64,000 nt of DNA from Pseudomonas plecoglossicida NBRC 103162 = DSM 15088 (GCF_000730665.1 NZ_BBIV01000014.1:1-64000); one strand, 5' to 3'; shown: positions 52,506-62,517, counted from the first letter of the stretch. A program made the numbers and translations. The notes: a model not told the origin generated them from the sequence alone.

Positions 52506-54668
52506 CTAGTGCCTGTTCAGCAGCCTTGCCACACTCTGCGCCAGTTCGGCACGTCGATACGGCTTGCGCAACACCTCGAAGCCCTTGAGTTCCCTGGGTG
52601 TCAGGTTGGCGTAGCCGGTGATGATCAACACCGGCAGATCGGCCTGACGCTCGCGCAGTTGCTGGGCAAAACGCACGCCAGTCATATCAGCCATGACATG
52701 GTCGGTCACAAGCACATCCGGCAGCCAACCTTGCTCCACCAACTGCAAGGCTGCCGCCGCACTGGCGGCTTCGGTCACGTCATAACCCAGGTCGCGCAAT
52801 TGCAAGGCCGTGGCATGGCGCACGATTTCCTCGTCATCCACCAGCAACACCCGGCTCGCACGTTCGGCCAGTGGCACATCGACCATTTCGCTGTCACGCT
52901 CAATCGCCGCGATGCCGCTGATTGGCAGCCACAACGTGGCTTCGGTCCCCTCCCCCTGCTGCGATCGAATCGTGAAGCCGCCACCTGATTGCACCGCCAG
53001 TCCTTGTACCATCGGTAGCCCAAGGCCAGTGCCCTTGCCCACGCCTTTGGTGGAATAGAACGGCTCGATGCAACGCCGCAACTGCTCCTCGCTCATGCCG
53101 CAACCACTGTCGCGCACCTGCAGCCAGACCAGCGCACCGGTGACCAGCCCTGTGGGCTTCGGCGGCCCATCGACCATGAGACCGGCGGCGATGCTGAGCG
53201 CGCCGCCGTCGACCATGGCATCGCGGGCATTGACCACCAGGTTGAGCAGGGCCAGCTCCAGTTGATGCGGATCGACCACCACTGCGGGCAGCGTCGGATC
53301 GATCTGCACCCGCACGGCGATGGTCGGCCCCAGCGAGCGGGCCATGAGTTCGTGCATCTCCTCCACCAGCACGGCCAGCGACACAGCTTGCGGCTTGAGG
53401 GTCTGGCGACGGGCGAAACTGAGCAGGCGCCCGACCAGGTTGCGCGCCCGCTCGGCAGCCTGCAGGCCACCATCGATCAGGCGCGGAGCACGTTCGGAGT
53501 GTGGGTGCCGGCGCATCAGTTCGAAAGAGGCGATGATCGGCGTGAGCATGTTGTTCAAGTCATGGGCGATGCCACCGGTCAGTTGCCCGATCATTTCCAG
53601 CTTGTGCGCTTCGTGCAGTTGCAGCATCGCCGCCTCGCGCTCTGCCAACACCGCCGCGACGCGCTCTTCGAGGCTTTCGTTGAGCAGGTGCAGGGCGCGC
53701 TCGGCACGGGCATGGATTATCGCTGCCCAAGCTTGCTTGGCAGCGTCTTCCACCAGCTGGCATTCGTCTTCGAAGCAGTGACGCGGATTGCGAAAGTGCA
53801 CGCCGAGCATCGCCTCCAGGCGACCGCCGCGCAGGACCGGCACATGCAGGCTGGCGCACAGACCGCCCACAGGCGTCGCTGCGCTTTCATAGGCCTGCTG
53901 CACCACCTGGCCTGCTGCCAGCTGCTCGCGCAACGACGCGCCGTACGTTGCATAGCTGTGCTGACCGACCATCGATGGCATGCCATCAGCCCAGTCCTGG
54001 GCAACCTTGAAACGTTCGCCGTCGCCTTGGTCTTCGCCGAAGCACACCTGCTGTGCCCCCAGTTGCTCGGCGAGGCGACTCACGACATAGGCCTCGATGC
54101 GTTCCGCCTCGCCCAGCCCAGGCAAGGTCCGGTTCAATTCGAGCAAAAATGCCTGGCGCTGTTGGAAACGTACCCGTTCGGTGGTCTCGGTGACCAGGCA
54201 CAGCACCCCGCCGACACTGCCGTCGGCCTCTCGCACGGCGGAATAGGAGACGTCGAAGTAGACGGTTTCGCCCAGCCCGCGACGCTCCATGTAGAAGGGG
54301 CGATCCTTGGCCGAGAAGGTCTGACCGGTTTCACGCACGCTGCGCAACAGAGGTTCGAGATCGTCCCACAGTTCACGCCAGTTTTCCTCGCCCGGCCGCC
54401 CCAGCGCCTGGGGGTGCTTGGTGCCGATGGTCGGTGCATAGGCGTCGTTGTAGAGCGCGGTGTAGGCAGCCCCCCAGAACAGCACGAATTGCGCTTGGGC
54501 CGGCAGCAACGTGGCCATCACGGCCTGCAAGTGGGGCGACCAGCCCTGAAGCGGGCCGAGTGGCGAATCGCTCCAGTCCATCGACTGCAGCAGGTTGCCG
54601 ATGGCACCACCATTGAGCAGGAAGTGCGGTGGCGTGGTAAGGGGATCGTGTTGCTGAAGCACTTTCAT
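52506..54668 (-). CDS. Hybrid sensor histidine kinase (PAS-GAF-HisKA-HATPase-REC)
   Basis: A 720-residue cytoplasmic kinase with no clear transmembrane helix. An N-terminal PAS domain (about 1-165; YTALYNDAYAPTIGTKHP), a GAF domain (about 175-330), the dimerisation/phosphoacceptor helix GGIAHDLNNML, the ATPase domain (NLVVNARDAM; GTGLGLPMVQG), then a C-terminal receiver with VLLVDDEEIVR and phospho-D in VLVTDHVM. The GAF N-terminal may sense a small molecule or light/redox. No dedicated response regulator lies beside it, so it may feed a remote regulator. Confidence 0.85.
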   Translation of the reverse strand: MKVLQQHDPLTTPPHFLLNGGAIGNLLQSMDWSDSPLGPLQGWSPHLQAVMATLLPAQAQFVLFWGAAYTALYNDAYAPTIGTKHPQALGRPGEENWRELWDDLEPLLRSVRETGQTFSAKDRPFYMERRGLGETVYFDVSYSAVREADGSVGGVLCLVTETTERVRFQQRQAFLLELNRTLPGLGEAERIEAYVVSRLAEQLGAQQVCFGEDQGDGERFKVAQDWADGMPSMVGQHSYATYGASLREQLAAGQVVQQAYESAATPVGGLCASLHVPVLRGGRLEAMLGVHFRNPRHCFEDECQLVEDAAKQAWAAIIHARAERALHLLNESLEERVAAVLAEREAAMLQLHEAHKLEMIGQLTGGIAHDLNNMLTPIIASFELMRRHPHSERAPRLIDGGLQAAERARNLVGRLLSFARRQTLKPQAVSLAVLVEEMHELMARSLGPTIAVRVQIDPTLPAVVVDPHQLELALLNLVVNARDAMVDGGALSIAAGLMVDGPPKPTGLVTGALVWLQVRDSGCGMSEEQLRRCIEPFYSTKGVGKGTGLGLPMVQGLAVQSGGGFTIRSQQGEGTEATLWLPISGIAAIERDSEMVDVPLAERASRVLLVDDEEIVRHATALQLRDLGYDVTEAASAAAALQLVEQGWLPDVLVTDHVMADMTGVRFAQQLRERQADLPVLIITGYANLTPRELKGFEVLRKPYRRAELAQSVARLLNRH

Positions 54669-54789
54669 GTCTGGGAAGTCCCGGGCACATTGCCATCCAT
54701 CTGAGGATGAGAGGTGTGCGCGGGCCGGTTCGTTCCCAAGGATTTTACCGGCCGATCAACGGTCCGTACCGGTCCTATCGCCGGCAGCC

Positions 54790-55404
54790 TCAACCCAGCT
54801 GCCCGACGATCAACCCCATGGCCACCAGAATCATCGCAAGCCCCGACACCCTGCCCACCATCTTGGCCGCCCCCGGCCGGGTGCTCAGCACCGCCTTGGC
54901 GCCATACCCCACCAGCGAGTAGATCACCAGCGAACTGAACAGGTGCACCAACCCCAGCAGCAGGATCTGCATCGGCACCGGCCAACTCGACTGCGGATCG
55001 GTGAACTGCGGCAGCAGAGCCAGGATCAGCAGGAACACCTTGGGGTTGAGCCCGCTCACGCAAAAGCCCTTGAACGCCCAGCGCGAGCCGGATTCTTCAG
55101 CGTCACCCTGCCCCACCTCGGGCACCGCGGGCTTGAGCAGCAGGTTGCTTCCCAGCCACAGCAGGTAGACGGAGCCAGCCAGCGTAAGCAGCGTCAATGC
55201 CAACGGGTGCCCGGCCAACAGGCTGCCCACCCCCGCCGCCACCACCAGGGTCGCCAGAAAATGCCCGGAGAGCATGCCGGCCACCGCCGGCATCACCCAG
55301 CGCCCACGCATGCCGGCGGAGATGGCATAGGCCCAGTCGGCACCGGGGGTAATCACGAACAGCAACGACACGGCCCAGAACGCCGTCAGCACACTGATTG
55401 CCAC
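54790..55404 (-). CDS. LysE/RhtB family amino-acid exporter
   Basis: A 204-residue membrane protein with about six helices. The GTG start at 55404 follows GGAAGA at 6 bases. Motif ITPGADWAYAISAGMRGRW and NPKVFLLILALLPQF are typical of RhtB/LysE. It exports an amino acid or homoserine lactone-like compound. Divergent from the Lrp-family gene across 111 bp, the usual LysE/Lrp arrangement; Lrp likely activates it in response to the amino acid. Confidence 0.85.
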   Translation of the reverse strand: MAISVLTAFWAVSLLFVITPGADWAYAISAGMRGRWVMPAVAGMLSGHFLATLVVAAGVGSLLAGHPLALTLLTLAGSVYLLWLGSNLLLKPAVPEVGQGDAEESGSRWAFKGFCVSGLNPKVFLLILALLPQFTDPQSSWPVPMQILLLGLVHLFSSLVIYSLVGYGAKAVLSTRPGAAKMVGRVSGLAMILVAMGLIVGQLG

Positions 55405-55515
55405 TTGCAGTCTTCCTTCACATGATTTGCGGATGAAGAAAGCCTAAAGATTTCGCTGGAGGATTTTCTTTCGTATATTCCCTCGCTACCGCTTCTTACT
55501 GGAAGATTCTTCCCA

Positions 55516-55968
55516 ATGGACCGCACTGATCGCAAGATTCTTGCCGAACTACAAAAGGACGGCCGCCTCTCGGTAACTGAACTGGCCGACCGCGTGGGCG
55601 TGAGCCTGTCGCCCTGTCATCGACGGCTCAAGGCCCTCGAAGAAAGCGGTGCCATCCTCGGCTACCACGCTCGCCTGGCACCGAGCGCGCTGGGGCTGAA
55701 TTTTGCCGCGCTGGTGTTCGTCACCCTGCGCGAAGTGACGCGTCAGCCGGTGGCGGATTTCGAGGCGGCGGTGGGCGAGATCCCGCAGATCGTCGAAGCG
55801 CAGCGGCTGTTTGGCGACCCGGACTACCTGCTGCATGTGGTGGCCAAGGACCTGCCGGCGTTTCAGAAGCTGTATGACGAGCAGTTGACCAGCATTCCCA
55901 ATGTGAAGCGCTTGAGCTCGACGCTGGTGATGAAAGAGGTCATTCAGGACCGGATGCTGCCGATGTAG
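55516..55968 (+). CDS. Lrp/AsnC family transcriptional regulator
   Basis: A 150-residue protein with an N-terminal helix-turn-helix (DRTDRKILAELQKDGRLSVT, LADRVGVSLSPCHRRLKAL) and a C-terminal RAM sensor domain. GGAAGA precedes the ATG. Divergent from the LysE exporter, it is the probable amino-acid-responsive regulator of that gene. It is slightly shorter than full-length Lrp, typical of the specific AsnC-like branch. Confidence 0.85.
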   Translation: MDRTDRKILAELQKDGRLSVTELADRVGVSLSPCHRRLKALEESGAILGYHARLAPSALGLNFAALVFVTLREVTRQPVADFEAAVGEIPQIVEAQRLFGDPDYLLHVVAKDLPAFQKLYDEQLTSIPNVKRLSSTLVMKEVIQDRMLPM

Positions 55969-56281
55969 ACAGGTTGCCTCTACTGGCCCCCCATTCACCT
56001 GCACTGCAAACGAGCATCTTGCACCAACCCGACACACCCGCTTGAGTTAACCCCCTCCCCAACCCGCCAAACCCGGCCCTTCCAGCCCGGTGGCCCGCTT
56101 GTTGCTACCACTCATCCCTTAACCTTTTGTCAGCCTTAGCTTTTTTAACGTTTATGGGCACATATTTACTAATTTCTCCTTCCCCCCGCACCCCGCATCA
56201 TCGCTCCAACAAGAACGCGTCGCCCTTCGCCGGCACGTACCCGGGCAACACCCGATGCCCAACCTTGCCTTGGAGTCAGTC
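55969..56281. other. Gap before the second NCS1 permease
   Basis: 313 bases without a gene. It is less GC-rich than the flanks between about 56100 and 56180 and probably holds the permease promoter. GGAG sits 7 bases before ATG 56282. No operator-like palindrome of the GntR type seen at 43.6 and 45.6 kb is present. Confidence 0.45.
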
Positions 56282-57691
56282 ATGACCAGTGCAGCCAACT
56301 CGGCACCCCTGATAGAAAAACACACGATCGGCTACGTGCCCCCGCAAGACCGCCATGGAAAGGTAAGGGATCTGTTCACACTGTGGTTCGGCGGCAACAT
56401 TGCACCGCTGCCCATCGTCACCGGCGCGCTGGGCGTGCAGCTGTTTCACCTGAGCCTGGTGTGGGGCATCGTCGCCATCCTGGTCGGCCACCTGGTCGGC
56501 GGTGTGCTGATGGCGCTGCACTCGGCCCAGGGCCCGCAGATGGGCATCCCACAGATGATCCAGAGCCGCGCCCAGTTCGGCTCGCTCGGTGCATTGCTGG
56601 TGGTGGTGATCGCCGGGGTGATGTACATCGGCTTCTTCGCCTCCAACATCGTGCTGGCCGGTAAATCGCTGCACGGCGTGGTCGATTCGGTACCGGTGCC
56701 GGTCGGCATCGTCGTCGGTGCGCTGGGCTCGGGGATCATCGGCATCATCGGCTACCGCTTCATCCACGTGCTCAACCGCATCGGCACCTGGGTGCTGGGC
56801 ATCGGCATCGTGGTCGGCTTCGGCTACATCTTCACCCACGTGCAAAGCGACGACTTCCTGACCCGTGGCGGCTTCAACCTGGCCGGCTGGCTGGCCACCG
56901 TGTCGCTGGCGGCGCTGTGGCAGATCGCCTTCGCCCCCTATGTGTCGGACTACTCGCGCTACCTGCCGGCCGACGTGAAAGTCTCGTCGACCTTCTGGAC
57001 CACCTACCTGGGCTCGGCCCTGGGTTCGAGCCTGTCGTTCATCTTTGGCGCGGTAGCGGTACTGGCCATTCCTGCCGGCATGGACACCATGGACGCGGTC
57101 AAGCTGGCCACCGGCACGCTCGGCCCGATCATGCTGGTGCTGTTCCTGCTCAGCGTGATCAGCCACAACGCCCTCAACCTGTATGGCGCGGTGCTGTCGA
57201 TCATTACCCTGATCCAGACCTTCGCCTACCGCTGGATCCCCACCGCCAAGAGCCGTGCGGTGCTGTCGCTGATCGTGCTGGCGGCCTGCTGCGTGGTGGC
57301 GGTGTTCGCCTCGGCAGACTTCATCGGCCACTTCGTCGACATGGTGCTGGTGCTGCTGGTGGTGCTGGTGCCGTGGACGGCGATCAACCTGATCGACTTC
57401 TATGTGATCCACAAAGGCGACTACGACATCCAGTCGATCTTCAAGGTCGATGGCGGCATCTACGGGCGCTACAACCCGCAGGCACTGCTCGCCTACGCCG
57501 TGGGCATCGTGGTGCAGATCCCGTTCATGAACACGCCGCTGTACGTCGGGCCGATTTCCGAGCACATCAACGGTGCCGACCTGTCTTGGCTGGTGGGGCT
57601 GGTGATCACCTCGCCGCTGTACTGGTGGTTGGCCAGCCGTGACAGCGCCTATCGTCGTCGGCAGATGAGCGCCAAGCTGGCTGCTGCATAA
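56282..57691 (+). CDS. Purine-cytosine permease family transporter (NCS1), second copy
   Basis: A 469-residue paralogue of the permease at 42136-43542; the N-terminal VPPQDRHGKVRDLFTLWFGG and SAQGPQMGIPQMIQSRAQFGSLGA regions match closely. ATG 56282 is used (MTSAANSAPLIEKHTIGYVP) since the GGAG ribosome site suits it. It is followed by a LysR gene in the opposite direction. The substrate may be a related nucleobase or the same heterocycle. No catabolic enzyme is next to it. Confidence 0.85.
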   Translation: MTSAANSAPLIEKHTIGYVPPQDRHGKVRDLFTLWFGGNIAPLPIVTGALGVQLFHLSLVWGIVAILVGHLVGGVLMALHSAQGPQMGIPQMIQSRAQFGSLGALLVVVIAGVMYIGFFASNIVLAGKSLHGVVDSVPVPVGIVVGALGSGIIGIIGYRFIHVLNRIGTWVLGIGIVVGFGYIFTHVQSDDFLTRGGFNLAGWLATVSLAALWQIAFAPYVSDYSRYLPADVKVSSTFWTTYLGSALGSSLSFIFGAVAVLAIPAGMDTMDAVKLATGTLGPIMLVLFLLSVISHNALNLYGAVLSIITLIQTFAYRWIPTAKSRAVLSLIVLAACCVVAVFASADFIGHFVDMVLVLLVVLVPWTAINLIDFYVIHKGDYDIQSIFKVDGGIYGRYNPQALLAYAVGIVVQIPFMNTPLYVGPISEHINGADLSWLVGLVITSPLYWWLASRDSAYRRRQMSAKLAAA

Positions 57692-57708
57692 GTCGCTTTG
57701 CCTGCAGG

Positions 57709-57738
57709 GCCCTATCGCCGGCAAGCCGGCTCCCACAG
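57709..57738. repeat. Half REP after the second permease gene
   Basis: GGCCCTATCGCCGGC and GCCGGCTCCCACAG: the first arm equals the family at 1679-1716, the second arm deviates. It lies between converging permease and LysR genes and may end both. Confidence 0.6.
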
Positions 57739-57758
57739 ATAAACACCAGCCATCACCG

Positions 57759-58646
57759 TCAAACGAGGTAAGACGGCGCCAGGCACAACTCCATGAACCG
57801 TGCTGCCACCCGAGACGGTGTGGCAGCATGCGGCAGCAAGATCGAAAACCTGCGCACCAGCGGCTGCGGTGCAATTCGCACCTGCTGCAACGCGCCATCT
57901 TCGTGGCGGATCGACATCGCCGACACGAAGCCGATGCCCATCCCTGCCCGCACGGCCTCCTTCACCCCCTCTACCCCGGCAATCTCCAGCGCCACGCGCA
58001 TCGCCACACCGCTGCGGGCAAAGGCTCGTTCGACGATCTGCCTGACCCCGGAGCCGCTTTCACGCAGCACCAACGGGTATTCGCCAAGCGCTTCCAGGGT
58101 GTGCTGCTGGGCATCGGCCAGTGGGTGGCCGTTGGGCACCACGGCCACGATCTCATCCTCTCGCCAAAGCGTCACCCCGGTCCCCAGGGGCAGCTCCTGC
58201 CCGGGCGGACCTTCGATCAGGGCGATATCGACACTGCCCAGCTCGGCGACGATCTCCGCCGTATTGCCGTGTGTGGTGGTCACCAGCACATCCGGGTAGC
58301 GCGCATGGAAGTCGGCGAGCAAATACGGCAGCAGGTAGCTGGCCGGCGTGGTGCTGGCGCCGATGCGCAAGGTGCCGCGCTCCAGCCCGCGCATGGCTTC
58401 GCGCAGCGCCTGGGCCTGGCGGAAGGTCTCGCGCAGGCGCTCGGCATGGGCCAGCAACTGCTCGCCGGCAGCCGTCAGCCGCACGCCACGGCCGGCACGC
58501 TGGTACAGCGGCTCGCCGAACGCTTCCTGAAGCAGCTTGAGCTGACCGGAGACAGCCGGCTGGGAAAGATGCAGGGCCTGGGCCGCATGGCTGATGTTGC
58601 CGTGTTCGGCAACGGTGGCAAACGTTATCAGCTGTTCTGGGGTCAT
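57759..58646 (-). CDS. LysR family regulator (CysB/YeiE-like), next to yeiH
   Basis: A 295-residue LysR protein with helix-turn-helix HGNISHAAQALHLSQPAVSG (residues 15-34) and an effector domain. It is divergent from the YeiH-family gene across 110 bp, the same arrangement as yeiE-yeiH in E. coli, so it probably regulates that gene. The region between holds AT-rich sequence with CTTATAACCGG-type motifs. Effector unknown, in related systems a sulfur or sulfite/sulfate signal. Confidence 0.8.
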   Translation of the reverse strand: MTPEQLITFATVAEHGNISHAAQALHLSQPAVSGQLKLLQEAFGEPLYQRAGRGVRLTAAGEQLLAHAERLRETFRQAQALREAMRGLERGTLRIGASTTPASYLLPYLLADFHARYPDVLVTTTHGNTAEIVAELGSVDIALIEGPPGQELPLGTGVTLWREDEIVAVVPNGHPLADAQQHTLEALGEYPLVLRESGSGVRQIVERAFARSGVAMRVALEIAGVEGVKEAVRAGMGIGFVSAMSIRHEDGALQQVRIAPQPLVRRFSILLPHAATPSRVAARFMELCLAPSYLV

Positions 58647-58756
58647 GATTAAAAAATATCAGCTAAACGGATACTTGCCATTCTAAATTACGATTTTTTA
58701 TAAGCTTATAACCGGATTAACGTAAGCCATGTCAAAAAATGTCCCGGAGGACTCAC

Positions 58757-59818
58757 ATGGCCACGGTTCCGTCCAATCCCGCTTTTGCGCCCACCCTCTC
58801 CACCCGGGGGCAGCTCAATGGCATCCTGTTCGTCGCGCTGTTCGCCATTGCCGTCACGCAACTGGCGTCAGTACCTGCCATCGCCAATCTGGGCATCAGC
58901 CCACTGATCGTCGGCATCGTCGCCGGCGCCCTGTACGGTAACGCCCTGCGCGATGGCGTGCCGGCCAGCTGGGCGGCGGGCATCAACTTTTCCGCACGCA
59001 AACTGCTGCGCATCGCCGTGGCCTTCTTCGGCCTGCGGGTGAGTCTGCAGGAAATCGCCGAGGTCGGCTGGTCGGGCCTGACGGTCTCGCTGCTGGTGGT
59101 GGTCAGTACCCTGCTGATCGGCCTGTGGGTTGGCATGAAACTGTTCAAGCTGGACCGCGACACCGCGCTGCTGACCGCCGCCGGCAGTGCCATCTGCGGC
59201 GCTGCCGCGGTGCTGGCCTTCGAATCGGCGCTGCGCAGCGCGCCGCACAAGAGCGCCATGGCCGTAGGCAGCGTGGTGCTGTTCGGCACCCTGTCGATGT
59301 TCATCTTCCCCGTGGCGATCAATGCCGGCTGGATACCGCTGGATACCGTCAGCGCCGGCCTGTTCCTCGGCGGCACCGTTCACGAAGTCGCCCAGGTGGT
59401 GGGCGCGGCCAGCAACATCAGCCCCGAGGCCACGCACATCGCCACCATCGTCAAGATGACCCGGGTGATGCTGCTGGTGCCTGTGCTGCTGATCGTGGGC
59501 CTGTGGATCAACCGTTCTCGCCAGGCCCACCACGCACACGGCAAAGGCCGTATCGCCCTGCCCTGGTTCGCCTTCGGCTTCCTCGGCCTGGTGCTGGTGA
59601 ATTCGCTGCAGATCCTGCCGGGCAACGTGACCGGCGTGATCAACAGCCTCGACACCTTCGCCCTGACCATGGCCATGACCGCCTTGGGCATGGAAACCCG
59701 CTACAGCCAGATCCGCCAGGCCGGGCCACGCGCGCTGGCCACCGGGGCGATCCTCAACCTCTGGCTGCTCGGTGGCGGGCTGGCGATTACGCTGGGTGTG
59801 CAAAAGCTCTTCGCATGA
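58757..59818 (+). CDS. YeiH family (UPF0324) putative sulfate export transporter
   Basis: A 353-residue membrane protein with about nine to ten helices. ICGAAAVLAFESALRS and GTVHEVAQVVGAASNISPEA are conserved YeiH segments. GGAGG lies 6 bases before ATG 58757. Homologues have been linked to sulfite/sulfate, but the substrate is not proven. Divergent LysR gene is the likely regulator. The frame is open a few codons upstream without a good start. Confidence 0.82.
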   Translation: MATVPSNPAFAPTLSTRGQLNGILFVALFAIAVTQLASVPAIANLGISPLIVGIVAGALYGNALRDGVPASWAAGINFSARKLLRIAVAFFGLRVSLQEIAEVGWSGLTVSLLVVVSTLLIGLWVGMKLFKLDRDTALLTAAGSAICGAAAVLAFESALRSAPHKSAMAVGSVVLFGTLSMFIFPVAINAGWIPLDTVSAGLFLGGTVHEVAQVVGAASNISPEATHIATIVKMTRVMLLVPVLLIVGLWINRSRQAHHAHGKGRIALPWFAFGFLGLVLVNSLQILPGNVTGVINSLDTFALTMAMTALGMETRYSQIRQAGPRALATGAILNLWLLGGGLAITLGVQKLFA

Positions 59819-59868
59819 CATAAGGTGGTGGCAGAGAAGGATGTTTTACCTGCACAGGAAAGACTTAG

Positions 59869-61242
59869 ATGCCCCAACGCCATGTCATCAATGCATCCGT
59901 CAGCCCCAAAGGCAGCCTGGAGACGCTGTCGCAACGTGAAGTCCAGCAACTGAGCGAAGTCGGTACCGGTAGTCTCTACACCCTGTTCCGCCAGTGCGCC
60001 CTTGCCATCCTCAACACCGGCGCCCATGTCGACAATGCCAAGACCATCCTCGAAGCCTACAAGGACTTCGAGGTGCGCATTCACCAACAAGACCGGGGCG
60101 TTCGCCTGGAGCTGCTGAACGCTCCGGCCGACGCCTTCGTCGATGGCGAAATGATCGCCAGCACCCGTGAAATGCTGTTCAGCGCCCTGCGCGACATCGT
60201 CTATACCGAAAGCGAGCTGGCCAGCCAGCGCATTGACCTGGAAAGCTCCCAGGGCATCACCGACTACGTCTTCCACCTGCTGCGCAACGCCCGTACCCTG
60301 CGCCCGGGCGTGGAGCCGAAGATGGTGGTGTGCTGGGGCGGCCACTCGATCAGCAGCGAGGAATACCAGTACACCAAGAAGGTCGGCCACGAACTGGGCC
60401 TGCGCAAGCTGGACGTCTGCACCGGCTGCGGCCCGGGCGTCATGAAGGGCCCGATGAAAGGCGCGACCATCGCCCACGCCAAGCAGCGCATGCACGGCAG
60501 CCGCTACCTGGGCCTCACCGAGCCGGGCATCATCGCCGCCGAGGCGCCGAACCCGATCGTCAACGAACTGGTGATCCTGCCGGACATCGAGAAGCGCCTT
60601 GAAGCCTTCGTCCGTGTCGGCCATGGCATCATCATCTTCCCCGGTGGCGCCGGTACCGCCGAGGAATTCCTCTACCTGCTCGGCATCCTCATGCACCCGG
60701 ACAACCAGGACCTGCCCTTCCCGGTCGTGCTCACCGGGCCGCGCAGTGCCGAGCCGTTCCTGATGCAGTTGCATGCCTTCGTCGGCGCCACCCTCGGCGA
60801 AGCTGCCCAGCGGCATTACCAGATCATCATCGATGACCCGGCCGAAGTGGCACGGCACATGGTCGAGGGGCTCAAGGACGTCAAGCAGTTCCGCCGCGAG
60901 CGCAACGACGCCTTCCACTTCAACTGGCTGCTGAAGATCGACGAAGGCTTCCAGCGCCCGTTCGACCCGACCCACGCCAACATGGCCGAACTGGGCCTGC
61001 GCCGCGAATTGCCGGCACACGAACTGGCGGCCAACCTGCGCCGGGCGTTTTCCGGGATCGTCGCGGGCAACGTCAAGGACAAGGGCATCCGCCTGATCGA
61101 AGAGCACGGGCCGTACCAGATTCGCGGTGACAGTGCGGTGCTGGAGCCGTTGGGGCGCCTGTTGCAGGCGTTTGTCGACCAGCATCGGATGAAGTTGCCG
61201 GGTGGTGCGGCCTATGTGCCTTGCTATCAGGTTGTGACCTGA
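59869..61242 (+). CDS. ppnN: Pyrimidine/purine nucleotide 5'-monophosphate nucleosidase (LOG family)
   Basis: A 457-residue protein close to E. coli PpnN (YgdH, 454 aa) in length and order: an N-terminal regulatory region, central Rossmann fold with GRoup PGGAGTAEE (FPGGAGTAEEFL) and TGCGPGVMKGPMKGA, and the C-terminal regulatory domain. It splits nucleotide monophosphates to base and ribose 5-phosphate, and is controlled by (p)ppGpp in E. coli. AGGAAAG precedes the ATG. Stands alone; no operon partner. Confidence 0.9.
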   Translation: MPQRHVINASVSPKGSLETLSQREVQQLSEVGTGSLYTLFRQCALAILNTGAHVDNAKTILEAYKDFEVRIHQQDRGVRLELLNAPADAFVDGEMIASTREMLFSALRDIVYTESELASQRIDLESSQGITDYVFHLLRNARTLRPGVEPKMVVCWGGHSISSEEYQYTKKVGHELGLRKLDVCTGCGPGVMKGPMKGATIAHAKQRMHGSRYLGLTEPGIIAAEAPNPIVNELVILPDIEKRLEAFVRVGHGIIIFPGGAGTAEEFLYLLGILMHPDNQDLPFPVVLTGPRSAEPFLMQLHAFVGATLGEAAQRHYQIIIDDPAEVARHMVEGLKDVKQFRRERNDAFHFNWLLKIDEGFQRPFDPTHANMAELGLRRELPAHELAANLRRAFSGIVAGNVKDKGIRLIEEHGPYQIRGDSAVLEPLGRLLQAFVDQHRMKLPGGAAYVPCYQVVT

Positions 61243-61250
61243 CATCCCTG

Positions 61251-61267
61251 GGGCTGCCTTGCAGCCC
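61251..61267. terminator. Hairpin between convergent ppnN and diguanylate cyclase genes
   Basis: GGGCTGC-CTT-GCAGCCC, a perfect 7-bp stem, lies in the 26-bp gap between the ends of the two genes. No T run follows, so it would be a weak or Rho-assisted bidirectional terminator. The same hairpin recurs at 49191-49207. Confidence 0.6.
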
Positions 61268-61268
61268 G

Positions 61269-62435
61269 TTACCTGACCGTGCTCACCACGGTCCGGTCAA
61301 TCAGCCGAATACTGTCCCGCCCACCCCGCTTGGACTGATACAACGCCACATCCCCCTGCTCGATCAACGCCGCCAGGCTCGCCGGCGGCTGGTCGAACAG
61401 ATTGGCGCCGATACTCAGCGTCACCGCCTGAGGCGTCGGCATGGCCTGCTCGGCAAAATGCTGGAACTGCGTACGCAACAGCCCGCCCAGCTCCACCACC
61501 TGTTCGCTGCTGGCATTCCTCAGCAGGATGACGAACTCGTCGCCACCCAGACGCGCCGCCAGCGCGCGCTCCGGCAGCACGCCACGGATCATCTCGCTAA
61601 GCGTCACCAGCAAACGGTCGCCGGCTGCATGGCCATGCAGGTCGTTGACCAGCTTGAAGTTGTCGATGTCGATCAGCAACAGCGCGCCTGGGCGCGCCGG
61701 GCTCACCTCCTTGAACAGGTGCGTGGCCCGCACTTCCAGGGCACGGCGGTTGTACAACGCGGTCAGCGGATCACGCGCGGCCAGCCGCGCGATCCGCTCC
61801 TCGCGGCGATAGCGCACGGTACCGGTCATCGACAACGCGATCAGCATGATCGCCATCGCCCCCTCGACCAGTGAAATCTGGATGATCAGGCCACCGAAGG
61901 TCGCCAGGTCGATCAGCGTGCCTGGGGTGACTGCGATGACGGCCTTGGCCACATAGAACAGGCCGTGGATGAGCAGCACGTAGCGCAGCTGCACCGCGCC
62001 CACGCTCAATGACTTGCCGTGGGGCCGCAGCAGGAAGCTGGCCTTGAGCGTGAGCAAGGCCACCAGCAGTGAGTTGACCATCAGCATGACCTTGGACCAC
62101 TGCGGCCCCACCGGTAACAGCAGCAAGGCGAACCACACCAGCACGATCAGCAGCCAGCCCCGGGACACCCGAGCCTGGGTAAAGCGCAACACGCCCCACA
62201 AGAAGAACCCGTGGGCCAGCACCAGCAAGCCATTGGCGAACCAGATGCCAATCAGCAACAGGCCGATGCCGCGCAACAGCGCCAGGGTCGAGCCGACCGT
62301 GATGGTGGCGAACCCTGCGCTCCAGAACAATAACGAAGGTTCACGGACGCTGCGCCATTCGATCGCCAGGTACAGGGCAGCGGCCGCGGCCAGGGCTATC
62401 GAGATGGTCAGCATCGTGGGTGGATCGAGCGCCAT
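61269..62435 (-). CDS. Diguanylate cyclase (GGDEF) with membrane sensor
   Basis: A 388-residue protein. Seven or so hydrophobic segments (residues 8-210) form a membrane-bound sensor, then a GGDEF domain from RDPLTALYNRRALE, with LGGDEFVIL intact, so it should make c-di-GMP. The RxxD inhibitory site five residues before GGDEF is not seen (ERALAARL). No EAL domain. It lies alone between ppnN and pssA. Signal sensed unknown. Confidence 0.88.
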   Translation of the reverse strand: MALDPPTMLTISIALAAAAALYLAIEWRSVREPSLLFWSAGFATITVGSTLALLRGIGLLLIGIWFANGLLVLAHGFFLWGVLRFTQARVSRGWLLIVLVWFALLLLPVGPQWSKVMLMVNSLLVALLTLKASFLLRPHGKSLSVGAVQLRYVLLIHGLFYVAKAVIAVTPGTLIDLATFGGLIIQISLVEGAMAIMLIALSMTGTVRYRREERIARLAARDPLTALYNRRALEVRATHLFKEVSPARPGALLLIDIDNFKLVNDLHGHAAGDRLLVTLSEMIRGVLPERALAARLGGDEFVILLRNASSEQVVELGGLLRTQFQHFAEQAMPTPQAVTLSIGANLFDQPPASLAALIEQGDVALYQSKRGGRDSIRLIDRTVVSTVR

Positions 62436-62517
62436 GAAGGAATTGGCCTATCTGGTTAACGTGGAAAACGCCAGATTGTAGCCGTTCGCCATGACTTTTC
62501 AGAGAGCCCTTCACGCC

